From positions 9,064,001-9,128,000 of the forward strand of contig CM044306.1 in assembly GCA_024291935.2 (NCBI GenBank): a DNA stretch of 64,000 bases, read 5' to 3'. This document shows, piece after piece, positions 1 to 12,400 of the stretch (positions within the stretch are counted from its first letter, which is position 1; the number at the start of each line of letters is the position of its first letter). The position numbers were made by a program, and so were the translations under genes. The notes below the pieces were generated by a model. The model searched no databases, was not told the DNA's origin, and was given only the letters and a program-made list of their open reading frames with translations. This stretch comes from Okapia johnstoni. Its lineage: Eukaryota > Chordata > Mammalia > Artiodactyla > Giraffidae.

Positions 1-364
1 AGCTGTTCTTCTAGAACATTCTTTAAGAATGAATGCATCGTCTTCCAACATAATGATGTACCATTATTTAACTAACTTCCCCACTGTTGAATGCTTTCAC
101 ACTTTTGATATAAACAAAGTTGAGATGAACATTTTTGTAGAGAATGTCTAATTGATTTTTTCAGGATAATTTGATGAAAGCAGAATTCAGAATATTTTGT
201 ATCCAATGTGTCCATATTCTTTTAACCACACAACACCTCCTCTGGAATAAGGACGATATCATCATCTCCTACAGCTTTTCCAGTTTCCAATTCCCAGCCT
301 ATGTGGGTTCTGCCAAGGAAACACTTGTTATAGATAAAGTTATCATTTAACTTTTCTTTAAAAT
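1..364. other. Intergenic stretch with no confident feature
   Basis: AT-rich. The segment from about 120 to 220 resembles an old LINE-1 3' end, but too weakly to call. No coding exon was recognised. Confidence 0.3.
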
Positions 365-647
365 TTATGTATTTATTTTGGCTGCACTGAGTCTTCTTGC
401 TTTGCTTTGCATGGGCTTTCTCCAGTTGCTGCTGTGGGTGGGGGCGGGTGTCTTGCTTGCAGTGCATGAGCATTGCAGTGGCTTTCTCCTTGTGGAGCAC
501 AGGCTCTAGGTGGTTGGGCTGCAGTTGTTGCAGCCAATGGGCTTAGAAGCTGCTGTGGCATGTGGAATCTTCCTGGACCAGGAATTGAACCCATGTCCCC
601 TATATTAGCAGGTGGATTTCTATCCAATGGGACAGCCGGGAAGTCCC
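365..647 (-). mobile_element. tRNA-derived ruminant SINE (CHR/Bov-t type)
   Basis: Reads ttattttggctgcactgagtc ... aggaattgaacccatgtccc ... gggaagtccc, the reverse complement of a tRNA-derived SINE that starts GGGACTTCCC. It abuts the BovB fragment. Confidence 0.8.
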
Positions 648-662
648 ATCCATTATTATCTT

Positions 663-2502
663 AAAATCAGCAAAGGAGAAAAGGAAAGATATATGCATTT
701 GAATGCAGAGTTCCAAAGACTAGCAAGGAGAGATAAGAAAGCCTTGCTCAGTGATCAGTGCAAAGAAACAGAGGAAAACAACAGAATGGGAAAGACTAGA
801 GATCTCTTCAAAAAAAAATTAGAGATACCAAGGGAACATTTCATGCAAAGATGGGCTCGATAAAGGACAGAAATGGTAGGGACCTAACAGAAGCAGAAGA
901 TATTAAGAAGAGGTGGCAAGAATACACAGAAGAATGATACAAAAAAGATCTTCATGACCCAGATAATCACGATGGTGTGATCACTCATCTAGAGCCAGAC
1001 ATCCTGGAATGTGAAGTCAAGTGGGCCTTAGGAAGCATCACTACAAACAAAGCTAGTGGAGGTGATGGAATTCCAGTTGAGCTATTTCAAATCCTCAAAG
1101 ATGATGCTGTGAAAGTGCTGAACTCAATATGCCAGCAAATTTGGAAAACTCAGCAGTGGCCACAGGACTGGAAAAGGTCAGTTTTCATTCCAATCCCGAA
1201 GAAAGGCAATGCCAAAGAATGCTCAAACTACCACACAATTGCACTCATCTCACATGCTAGTAAAGTAATGCTCAAAATCCTCCAAGCCAGGCTTCAGCAA
1301 TACGTAAACCGTGAACTTCCAGATGTTCAAGCTGGTTTTAGAAAAGGCAGAGGAACCAGAGATGAAATTGCCAACATCCGCTGGATCATCGAAAAAGCAA
1401 GAGAGTTCCAGAAAAACATCTATTTTTGCTTTATTGACTATGCCAAAGCCTTTGACTGTGTGGATCACAACAAACTGGAAAATTCTGAAAGAGATGGGAA
1501 TACCAGACCACCTAACCTGCCTCTTGAGAAATCTGTATGCAGGTCAGGAAGCAACAGATAGAACTGGACATGGAACAACATACTGGTTCCACATAGGAAA
1601 AGGAGTACGTCAAGGCTGTATCTTGTCACCCTGCTTATTTAACTTATATGCAGAGTACATCATGAGAAACGCTGGGCTGGATGAAGCACAGATTGCCAGG
1701 AGAAATATCAATAACCTCAGATATGCAGATAACACCACCGTTATGGCAGAAAGCGAAGAAGAACTAAAGAACCTCTTGATGAAAGTGAAAGAGGAGAGTG
1801 AAAAAGTTGGCTTCAAAGTCAACATACAGAAAACTAAGATCATGGCATCTGGTCCCATCACTTCATGGGAAGTAGATGGGGAAACAGTGGAAACAGTGGC
1901 AGACTTTATTTTTTTGGGCTCCAAAATCACTGCAGATGATGACTGCAGCCATGAACTTAAAAGACGCTTACTCCTTGGAAGGGAAGTTATGATCAACCTA
2001 GACAGCATATTAAAAAGCAGAGACATTACTCTGCCAACAAAGGTCCGTCTAGTCAAGGCTATGGTTTTTCCAGTGGTCATGTATGGATGTGAGAGTTGGA
2101 CTATAAAGAAAGCTGAGTGCCGAAGAATTGATGCTTTTGGACTGTGGTATTGGAGAAGACTCTTGAGAGTCCCTTGGACTGCAAGGAGAGCCAACCAGTC
2201 CATCCTAAAGGAAAACAGTCCTGAATGTTCATTGGAAGGACTGATGCTGAAGCTGAAACTCCAATACTTTGGCCACCTGATGTGAAGAGCTGACTCATCT
2301 GAAAAGACTGATGCAGGGAAAGATTGAGGGCAGGAGGAGAAGGGGATGACAGGGGGTGAGATGGTTGGATGGCATCACCGACTCGATGGACATGGGTTTG
2401 GGTGGACTCCGGGAGTTGGTAATGGACAGGGAGGACTGGAGTGCTGCAGTCTATGGAGTGACAAAGAGTCGGACACGACTGAGGGACCGAACTGACTGGC
2501 AA
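663..2502 (+). mobile_element. BovB (RTE-clade) LINE, 5'-truncated, with degenerate reverse transcriptase
   Basis: Sense-strand BovB fragment. Reverse transcriptase signatures are visible: FIDYAKAFDCVDH (motif A), GVRQGCILSPCLFNLYAE (motif B) and YADN, where the catalytic YADD is expected. The reading frame shifts near 1480, so the open reading frames 977-1561 and 1311-2285 each carry part. The endonuclease region is missing. The 3' end carries the BovB tail shared with Bov-A SINEs (gtcggacacgactga). It is a dead copy, not a host gene. Confidence 0.95.
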
Positions 2503-2879
2503 GAAGTGTTCTTGGCTATAGGGATGAGCTCCTTCAGCCTCTTCGGCCATGGGCCGTAGTTCCCCGAGGGAGGTTATAACGTATGTATGCATTTGGGCTC
2601 ACGGAGGTGTCTTCACTGCCCCTAGACTGGGTGAGCCGCTCTGTGTCCTCGAGCTGCAGGCCCGGAGCTGACCAGGTGAAGCATGGTCCTGCCTGGGTCT
2701 GGTGGGGACTTTTCCGTTCTCAGGGCGCTGGGGTAAGTCAATGGGTCACCCTCATCTGGACATCTTACCCAATGCTTGGAGGCGGGGCTCGGCCTCTCAA
2801 GTCCAGCCTGAACTCGGTCACGGGACCTGGACAGGTGATGCCCACCCCCTACTCTCCACCCACTGTCCGCCGAGTCGGG
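2503..2879. other. Intergenic stretch upstream of the PGS1 promoter, nothing recognised
   Basis: Becomes GC-rich towards the CpG island. Open frames here are incidental. No repeat or exon was recognised. Confidence 0.4.
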
Positions 2880-3420
2880 GGATGCTGAGGCCCGCCCTCT
2901 GCTCTGCCGCGGCCTGGCTCCAGCTCGCAGCACACCTGTGCCCACCTGGCAGGAAACCGAAGCCGAGGGGCGGGGCCCCCGGCGCTCCCGGCTCTCGCGC
3001 GCGGCCGTTGTCCGCGTGCGCGGGTGTCAATAAAGTTCTCACGCGCCGGAAGCGGAAGCGGCGAGTCTCCATGGCGGCGGCGGCGGCGGCTGCGGCGGCG
3101 GGCCCAGTGTTCTGGAGGCGGCTGCTGGGCCTTCTGCCTGGCCGCCCCGGGCTGGCTGCGCTCCTGGGGCGCCTGTCCGACCGCCTCGGCAGGAACCCGG
3201 ACCGCCGGCGCAGGAGGTGAGAGGGCAGCGGGGCTGCAGGCGCGCCCGCTCCCCCGCTCCCCGGACCCCAACCCCCCTGGCGGGGCGGCGAGACCTCCGA
3301 GTCCCCCGCGCGGGCCCGCCCGGCTCCACTTTGCCGCCAGCCTTCCCGGGGAACGAGGGCCCCGCGAGTGAGGTCGGCTGGGCCTGCCCGGGGCTGCGAT
3401 GGGCGAGCCCGACCCCGGTC
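2880..3420 (+). promoter_or_regulatory. PGS1: CpG island and promoter of PGS1
   Basis: GC-rich, CpG-dense stretch around PGS1 exon 1. It holds a GC box (ggggcggggcc, 2967-2977), an NRF-1-like palindrome (tccgcgtgcgcg, 3011-3022; reverse strand CGCGCACGCGGA, one mismatch to YGCGCAYGCGCR) and two GGAA cores 6 bp apart (ccggaagcggaag, 3046-3058), the layout bound by NRF-2/GABP. No TATA box was seen. NRF-1 and NRF-2 sites are common in nuclear genes for mitochondrial proteins. Binding is inferred, not shown. The transcription start is probably near 2990-3040. Confidence 0.8.
3071..3216 (+). CDS. PGS1: PGS1 coding exon 1
   Basis: Encodes residues 1-48 plus two bases of codon 49. It starts with ATG and nine alanine codons (mostly GCG), followed by FWRRLLGLLPGRPGLAALLG, a basic amphipathic stretch typical of a mitochondrial targeting sequence. 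The donor is AG|GTGAGA. The exon lies inside the CpG island. Confidence 0.95.
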
Positions 3421-6400
3421 CGCGTACGCTGGAGCGGAGGGGCTCCTGTGTGTGCACTCTGGGCGGCGGGTGGGGTGGAGTGCTGAGTTGGTGCTTTTCT
3501 TTGGGCCCCAGAGTGTGAGTGTTGGAGAGTGTTCGCGAGACACACTGCTTGGGTCCGGAGGGGTCTTTTCCTTAAGTAATCCTAGCTGCGGGGGTGACTT
3601 GGCGGGGGTGAATCAGCCCTGCTGGGATTCTGTGCATGCAGCGTTTCTCACATCCTGCCAGAGGGCTGTGAAGCAATCCTGAGTCAGGAACACTCCGGCA
3701 AGGGAAGAGGAACCACTCGAAACCCCTTTTACACTTTGCAAAGGGCCTGTGTTCTGGAAAAGTACTGAAGTGACTTATGAAAGTGGTGAAGGAGGCTTTG
3801 AAGCAATTCTCCCAGGCAGTGATTTTTAAAAGTAAACATTTACCAGGAACTTGTTGACCTAAGAGGCCTGCTGCTGTTGCTAATACTAAAAAAAAAAAAA
3901 AAAATCTGTGCACAGTTTTTTTTTTTGTTAAAGAAATTCGAGCTTTACACTTATTTTTTAAGAAAACGAACAAACAAACGTAGAACTGCATCCTTTCCTG
4001 GAGTTTGCGCCTTAGATTTTTATCTGCTACTTGGGTGAAATTTGACCTTCTGGCATTTGGTAGATCTGTGGTCCAGTCCAGTGCTGATTCTAGGTATGGA
4101 AAGGAACTTGCTTCATATTGGGTGACGTTGGAAGATTTTCAGCAAAAAATTAAAGTTTGATTTAGGGGAAGCTTTTGTGATAGAATCAGTGCAGGTTGGA
4201 ACTCTTGGACGCTTACTAATCAGAACAGCTTTAAACTTCACATCAGTGAACCTAGTGGGAGTGGTGTATAGAAGAGGTGGCCTCCCTTTTCTGTAATTGG
4301 TGCTTAACAAAGACCTATTCACTCCAGTGGATAGTCAAGTCAAATGACTTCTGTGTCCTGACCTCAACCCACTAAGAAATTTGGTTTAAAGTTTGAAAAA
4401 AGGCCCTGAAGGGTGAGATGTTTAGGCCCTTTTGTCATTTCCCTTGTATATATTTAAACTGTACAAGAAAACACTTCATGATTAATCATTGTTTAACATT
4501 GGAATTGATTACTAAAAGATGTTGAGGTAATAGGCACAAATTCTTGTAAGACAGACATTTTCTTGAGTGGTTTGTGTGTGTGTGTGGGGGGGTGGCGGGA
4601 AGGGGGCAGTAGGGATAGTCTAAATTGACTTCTTAAAGTCTTGTAGATAGCATCAGTGGATGCAGGTGTTGTGGCTCCATATTTCTTATTAAGTTGAGAG
4701 ACTTGTTTCTGTGGGTTGGCAATTAAACCAGGAACCCAGTTAAATCACAGAAACACAATTGCCCGAAATTTTCATCTTATGATGCCTGTGCTAGGGTGGA
4801 GGATACATACTTTGAGCAGTATTACTACAATGCTGTGGATTTCTGACCCTTTCTTTGTCTTACTCGGTTTGCAGGTTTTTTCTGCTGCTCTGCGGCTTGG
4901 GTGTCTGGGGTTACTCATGTCTCTCTGGCCACTCGCCTCTAGTGGCTGGTGACTTTCGTTTCTTCTCCATTATTCAGTTGCACCTCCCAATTCCTCATTC
5001 CCCGAATGATGTGGTTTCTTGTAACTCTGATCATTGATTCATTGATAATAATTCTGTGTAGTCATGAACTTAACATTATTTTAGATTTTAGCTTGCCACT
5101 CTGACTCAACTGTTGGAGTGCCTGGTGATTCCTTGTGGCTAGCAAGGGGAGTGGAAAGAGGAAGCAGTTCTTTACTGCAGTTGTTTCCTTTTAGTTAAAG
5201 AGACAGCCATAGTGACAGAGAACACTACTTAAAATCACTTGTAATTAGTGATCTGGAAATACTGTTGTTTTTCTCTTGAGCAGGCATCTGACTCATCATG
5301 GACAGCTGGATTCACTCACTTATTCAGCCTGCGTGTATAGAGCACTGCTGTGCCTGTGTTAGGTACCCAGGAAACAGAAAGACATAGTGCCGCCTTCAAG
5401 GTGCTCAGGCCCATAAACAGACAATAATAATAGTAAAGTAAGGTAGGAAAGGTCATGGCAGCACTGAAGCACACCTGGAAGTCACAGAGGCTTCCTGGTG
5501 GTGATGGTCTTGGAGCTGTGTCTTCGAGGCATGTGGTAGTGGGCTAGGTGGGGGAGTGGGGAGCCAGTGTTCACGGACGATAGTGAGTGATGTGCTAGGA
5601 GGTCGATGGGGGCAGCAGTGGAAGGCAGCTCTGAGGTCCCACAGGTCTTCAGACTGTTTCCAGGAGCGAGCTGGCTACTGAGGGGGGACAGGAAGGGGAG
5701 AGGGGAGCTGGGCCGAGCCCTGGGGACGCTCGCTCTGAGAGACCCCGTGCAGTTTCGCTGGCTAACTCGTCTGGGCCTGCGGGGGTGGGGCTTGCTTGCG
5801 GGAAGAGGTGAGGGGGTTGGATCGGAGTCAGCCGTGGCGCGGGTTGCATGGGGGGTTGCTGAGGAGGCAGGTCATGTTTCTGACTGGGGCAGCCACAGAG
5901 GCGGTGGCACGCTTCACCAAAACAGGGAGTGGGAAAGAGGGCCAGGTCGGGGGGATGATGATAAGGTGAGTTCAGGGCGTGTCAGTTAGCCTCCAGGTGG
6001 GTCCAAGCGGAGGCACCGCCTGTTCAGGTGACGGAAACTTCGGGGAGTTTCTTAGAGCCCTCAGACTACGCAGAACTGGCTTGTTATTTGGAGCAGATGA
6101 GACCTAGGGGGAGCTGTGTCAGGAGGGCCTTAGCTCCTAACCGAGCTTGCCTGCCGTACAAGGAGATATTTTCTGTGGTCTCCTTTTTCTTTTTTAAAAG
6201 CTATTTTCAGTTTGAGCTATGTGCAGAAAAGTCTTTATTTTTGAAACCTGAGGTCTATTTTCTTTATTCTAGGTGTGTGTATGCCTGCATGTGTGGGGGA
6301 GTGGAGGTGTTGTGGGGGTGGGGTGTCCTGACTTTCCTGAGTTGTCAGAGGGCAGTGTCACCAGCAAACTGTTCTTTTTATTGCATTTTTTATTTTTATT

Positions 6401-9400
6401 TTTTTTACCTTGTAATGCCAGCTCAACCTACTCTTGTTCAACTTCTTAGTGGTTTCCACTCTGAGGGACCACCAGATTTCCAGAAATTACTTTTTCTCTG
6501 AATTTTCCCAGTTCCCCCTTACTCATTAGAGTTCAGTAGAGCTACCTCTTGGTTATTTATTACAGCAGTAGAATGGGTGGGGAGGAGGGGAGGACATTTA
6601 GAATCGAAGCATGATTTCCCCAAATAATTCAAATTAGATCTTGCAGAGAACTAAATTAAGATTTGTAGCCGACTGACCTTTAAATGGTAGCTTTATTAAG
6701 ACCCTATTAATCTGAGTACCCTCTGAGCACATTGCAACTGGTGACGAATTAGGCTGGTCAGCCAGCTGTGTACTTGTGGATGGATAGAAACTAGCCTGGG
6801 ACTAAAGCGTTCTGATAGATAATCCCGTGGTAAACAAGTGATCTGAGTAATGTAAAGAGTTGTTTTCAAGGCTGCCGGGAAGTCAAGCTGATTGAGGGAA
6901 GTCAGGCTGGTAAAGCCGTGTGGATTAGTAGCACGAGTGAGTGGTTCTCGCCAGGCGCTCTGCTCTGCCGGGGCTCCCGAGGAGTGTCAGGGTCAGAAGT
7001 CTGCCTTAGGTCTTTGGCCCCTCGATGTAATCGACTTTCTTCTGGAAAGCCAAGAAGAGGGTCACTGGGGCCACGTGTAACCTCACAGTGGCAGCCCCAG
7101 CCCAGTGCCGGACTTCTTGTAGGAGTGCAGCGGCTGTTGGTCTTCTGAAGTGACCTACGGGAATTCACATTCATTTCCCTTACTTGGGGTTAGGGCTTGC
7201 CTTAGTCAGGAACGGCCGCCTGCTGCCAGGGCTGCAGGAAGTCTGGTCCCTCCGTGTAGTTTGAGTAGTTTCTCGAGCCTTTCTCAGGAAGTGTTATGAC
7301 TGTTGCTCTTTTCTCATCACTTCACCTCTTTACGTTTAAGTGTGTGTGACGGGGGTGGGGTGGGGGTTTCTTAAAAAGCAGTTTCTGAAAATAATGGCAA
7401 TCCAGAGTTCTGTTTCTTTTAAAAGCTTCTTTCTTTTTCTTGTCGTTTTGTACCGATTTGGGTGGGACCCAAGGCACAGCGTGTGTACCTTAAATCTTAT
7501 TGTACAGTTCCCGGAGAGTTTGTGGACGTTCAGACCACGACCCTGAGTGCGGGACGCTTAGGTAATGCCCTTGTGTGGTACAGGGGACAGAGCTCCTTTG
7601 CTGTCCATGGTGGGTTTGTGGTTGGTATAGGAGACAGTCCTCCGGTATCCCCCTTTTCTTCCTTCAGAGCCTCACAGCCCCTGTCTTGCAAAGGCCCTAG
7701 GAGGCTGGCCTGCTTCCTCGTGTCCACAGGTAGCAGGTGGCACCGTTGGGGCCCCCGGGGAGCTCCTTGTGTCCTCTGAAGCCATGAGAGCCGTGGGCGG
7801 CCTGGTGGAGGTGAAGTGCAGACCCAGGCGGGATTCTCGGGTGTCAGCTTTCTTTGGCACCTCTGCTGTCCCCGTGAGGACTTGTGAGGGCTCGGTCGCA
7901 CCTCCAGGCTCACTGTCTTGCATCCTGGCGAAGGGGGAAGGTAGTATGTGTGGCATTTCTGCCCCCAGAGCACGTGCAGTTTCAGAATGTTTGGTGGAAT
8001 GGAAAACTCCGGTCCTCCCCCACAAAGGAGAAATGCCTTCTCCTGTTTCCCCGGGCTTCCTTTGCACAAAGGGGTGTTGATGGCATCTCAGCAGCTCTTC
8101 TGCGCCCCCCCCCCACCTTGGTTCTGCTGGCTCCTCTGAGCCCCGGTCCTGCTGCTGTCCGGTGCCTCTCATGAGTCGGCACGGAGCATCGTCCCGTCCA
8201 GGAAGGTCTGGCAGGGTCCTGCCGTCCTTGCTCTAATGGTAGCCCCGTCCGCGGACCAGAGCGTCACGGCACGCGGTTCTTGGTCACGGTGGGTCAGGTG
8301 TGGATTCCTCTTGGAGAGGCAGGGAAGAAGCCTCCCTCTCTTCCCCGCTGCCCCCCTTCATACTCAGCGTGCCCGCCTAGTCGCCCCCCATCCTCTCACC
8401 CGATGCCCCCAGGCCTCTCTCCAGGTGGAGGGAGTGGCCCCAGGTCAGGGGTCCTCAGCTTAGGCCCAGCACACTCCCCAGCTCAGGGAACTAGTCTGCA
8501 GATTCCACAGGAAGTCCTCCATCACGAGGCTGACCCTTTCCCTGAGCCAGGTGTCCTGTGGGTGGTGGCCGGAGCCGCCCTGTGGAGAGGTTGCTCTCCC
8601 ATCTCATCTTCAGAATTGTGAGCTGAGGATTGTTTTGCATTGTTTGCAGCTGAGGGCTATAGGGAAGCCATTAAGCTTGCCTGAGTTTGAGTTCCAGGGC
8701 GCGCCCTTGCTCTGACCCAAGCCCTGTCCTCTGAATCTCCCTGCAGCCCGGAGTCAGGGCGGGAGAGGGAGGCAGAGCCTTATCTGGCCCCCCAGCCCCT
8801 GTTACTTCCTCCTCCCTGTAACTGGAAATGGGAGCTCGATGGTATCTAGAAAGATGATTCAGGGGAGTGCAGGGCTTGGTGTGGAAATTGTGTGTGTGAA
8901 GGTCTAGTTCCCTAAATGGTAAGTGTGACAGCTCTGCTTTCTTTGTAGAGTAACCACAGCTCCCTGCCTCCTCTCATCTCTCGGGGGTTCGGGTTTTGAC
9001 CTGGGACAGCTGCCTGGGGTGGGGGGAATTGCTTGTGCAGGTGGTGGGCCCCTGGAGGCTGGGATTACCGTGCAGCAGGGGCTGTGGCTAGCACGGGGGG
9101 GAGACCTTTTCTGAGAAGATTCCCAGGAGTCCCTTGTGGAAAGCGAGAACTCACCCCCATGGGGATCTGGCTGAGATGATCGGGGAACGTGGGCCCCTGC
9201 GCAGTCCCCCGCCACCCCACACTGCCCTGAGGGCTGGCTGCTCCTGCCCTGGCGGGGCAGCAGTTAGAGTTTGAGGGTCTGGGGCCTGGGTGTGGTTCCC
9301 CTGCCTGTGCTAACCTTGTGGGGCCTTTATTAAACTCTGTGCTCCTTTTCCAAGCACCTTCCTCTTTGGAATGTGAAGCTACCTCTCAAGGGTTGGGTCT

Positions 9401-12400
9401 CCTCCACCACGGAGTCCCTGAAACCTAATTAGCTTTCAATTCCTTCTTCTCTCTAACAAAAATAAACCTGTCAGTACACAGGTTAAACAGGAAACAAGGT
9501 AAAAAAGCCCTCAGCAGATCTTGGAACCCGGCCCCGGTGGAAGCTGCCGGGGAGAGCTGCCTGGCAGGCCAGAAACCTGCCCATGGTGGCCCCTGGCAAG
9601 CCGGTCCGCTGAGCCCCTCTCGTGGGTGGCCAGGGCCCCAACCCCGCTGCGCTCACCGTGTATCTTCTCTGGACTGCCTGTTGAGCCCCTCCTGGGTTTT
9701 TCTGGCACCGTGGGTTTTGGCAGTTCTGCCTCTTTCCCTTGCACACACCCGTCCTTGCTTGGGAACCCCCCGCCCACCGCCGCACTTCCTGTCTGAATCC
9801 CACCAGGCGATCAAAGCCCATTTCGAGGGAGGGTTGTTGTGAGGCTTCCCCAGCAGTTCAGGCATCAGCAGCTCCCGTGTGTGATCACTTGAAGCACATG
9901 CGCCGTTTGTGTATTCTGACTTTTTCTGAATCAGTCTTAGCGGTTTCCTTTGTGTTCTTAGATGATTTCAGGTGTGTAAGCTGGTGAGGCCACCAGGTTT
10001 GTGGGTGGCGGGGCCCTGGGCCGGCCTTGCCTCCCCCGAACAACATCAGTGCTCACGTGACCGCTTGGATTGAGGCCCAAGTTGGCACTTGCCTTCTCCT
10101 AGGTTGCTGTGTGGCAAAGAGGTGTTTCCTCATCTTGCTTTTTGGGAGTGGCTCTGAGTCTGTTGGCTCATCTGAAGAGCTTCGGGGACTACTGCATGGC
10201 CTGGGGCACAGGCATTGCCCTGGATCTGTTTTACCTGGTCTGAGCGATATAAGTGCTCTGAGGCTGGGAGATGAGTTGATCTTATGGTGCTGAGGGGTTT
10301 TCCACTTCAAGCAGACTATTTAATTACTGAGTATTAGACTTGTGGGGCTTCCCAGGTGGCGCTTGTAGTAAAGAACTCACCTGCCAATGCAGGAGACATA
10401 AGAGACGTGGGTTGGATCCCTGGGTGGGGAAGGTCCCCTGGAAGAAGGCATGGCAACCCACTCCAGTATCCTTGGCTGGAGAATCCCAGGGACAGAGGAG
10501 CGTGGCGGGCTCTAGTCCGTAGGGTCTCAAAGAGGCGGACACGACTGAAGCGACTTAGCACACGTTAGATTCTTCAGGCCCCCTTTGGGGCCTCACATTG
10601 ATTGTCGAGCAGTTTTGGGAGATCGAGGCTGTAGCCCCTCATTTGCACATCCAGGCCTTTCATTTGCTGCTCTTTACGGGGAAGCTGGAGGAGAAGTGTG
10701 GCAAGCAATGCCTGGGAGTGTGGTCCCCACCTCCTCAGAGGCAGCGGGAAGGGGCCTCTGCTCGGAGGCCTGTGGCGAACCCTGGCTTCCCAGGGTCCAG
10801 AGCCGGTGCCTTCCACCCGTTGACTAAAGTTTTCTTGGCAGTGAGTCGCCGTGACCACCCGGTGGGCTTTCTGGGAAGCCCAGCTGCCGGCCATCTGGCC
10901 TGTGTGGAAGGACATTCATGAACCCTGGGAAGATTCGTTGAGCTCCTCTGCTCTCTCCCGTGGTGAATACATGTGACGGACTGTGTGTGTCTCTTCCCAG
11001 GTCGCCATGGCTGCTGTTGGCTCCTCTGCTCTCTCCCGTGGTCCCCGCAGTCACCTCGCCTCCGTGCTGCCTGTGTGCAGAGGGTGTGCATCGCTTCCAG
11101 TGGATCAGAAACCTGGTTCCAGAGTTTGGCGTCTCCAGCTCTCACGTCAGGGTGCTTTCTTCCCCAGCGGAGTTTTTTGAGCTCATGAAGGTAAGTCGTA
11201 TCTAAGGGAGAGAGGTTTAAGTGTGGGGTTAGAGGTTTGGTGAGGGGGGCATAAGGTTGGGTGAGCCCTGAGCCGAAACACCCGTCGTAGAAGCTTTCGA
11301 TGGCTGCTCAGCTCTGCCTGTCAAGTGTCGGGCTCACACCTGGCTGAGCCATGCCATGACCAGAGGCTCCCTGCATGGCGGAGGTCTCAGGTGGAACAGC
11401 TCAGAGCGTGAGGGTCGGGTCCCAGATGTTGGTTCTCGTGAACAGGTTGATTCCCTTTGTTCCATGTCGGCGATGGAGGCTAGCTGGGAGGCTAGTGAGA
11501 GCTTGGGGACCACATGGGCATGTTCCTGCTGAGGCTGTCCGTGCTATGCATGTCCAGGGGCGTGGGGAAAGAACCTCATTCTGGTCAGGGCAGGGCAGAC
11601 CACTAGGGGTCCCTGGCAACGTCTCCAGAATCCAGTTGCTCCATCCGATGGTGGACAAGAAATGGAGACCCAAATGACCTATGGGGTGGGATTTGATACT
11701 TAGGAAGTGGCTGGAAGCCTCTCGTTCAGCGGAGAGCATTTACAGAGAACTGAGAAGTCTGGACGTCTGGTTTTAGGTCTCAGGGTTCTGGTTCTTTCTG
11801 GTAATTCTGCCTAAAGTTTGTACCTTCTGTCTCCTGGTAAATATGCTAATCTTTGCATTTAGGGGGTTCAGGTTTTAGTGCATTACTCAGGCATTCATGT
11901 CACGTCTAGTTGTTTGTGGTTAAGCTGCTAATTGGCATGAAGTAATTCAGCGCTCATTAACTTTTATTCATGTGAATTCTGAATGTATGAACAATGATGT
12001 TAGAGTTAAGGTATGGTGCGGTCAGGAGGAGTGCTGGGAGATAACAGGAGATACAGGTAGACTTTCCTTTTTCTGCACAACAAACTCGAGTTCATTTGAA
12101 TGCTTGCGTATTTTTTTCTCCTGTGCCCTGTTATTTTGTAGATCCCCACTTAGTTTCCTGCTAGCTTATTCCATTATGGTGTGTGCGGGTGTGTGTGTGC
12201 GCGTGCGTGCGCACACACACACACACCCCCCCCTTCTCTGCTCGACTCTCCCGTGTGTCCTTGTTTGTGTAGAACTGATGCTGAAACTGTTTACTCTCTG
12301 CTCTTACTTGGTCCTCTGCTTGGCTTGAAGAAACAGATTTTTCAAAGGAGGCTGGTCTTGGTGTCCCAGTCAACTCCTGGGAAACAACAGACTGTCCGTG

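Larger units (their letters stand above)
3217..11000 (+). other. PGS1 intron 1
   Basis: 7.8-kb first intron. Apart from the SINE at 10344-10564, a short GT run at 4572-4586 and an old repeat near 5300-5420, nothing is recognised. The first 200 bases are still part of the CpG island. Confidence 0.8.

Noticed and set aside
222..500. 92-codon - strand open frame at the left edge
   Set aside because: Mostly overlaps a tRNA-type SINE; no homology recognised.
1311..2285. 324-codon open frame that could be annotated as a gene
   Set aside because: It is the reverse transcriptase part of a decayed BovB LINE.
2818..3545. Long open frames on the - strand across the CpG island (up to 241 codons)
   Set aside because: GC-rich sequence lacks stop codons by chance; the translations are low-complexity Pro/Arg/Gly-rich and overlap PGS1 exon 1 antisense.
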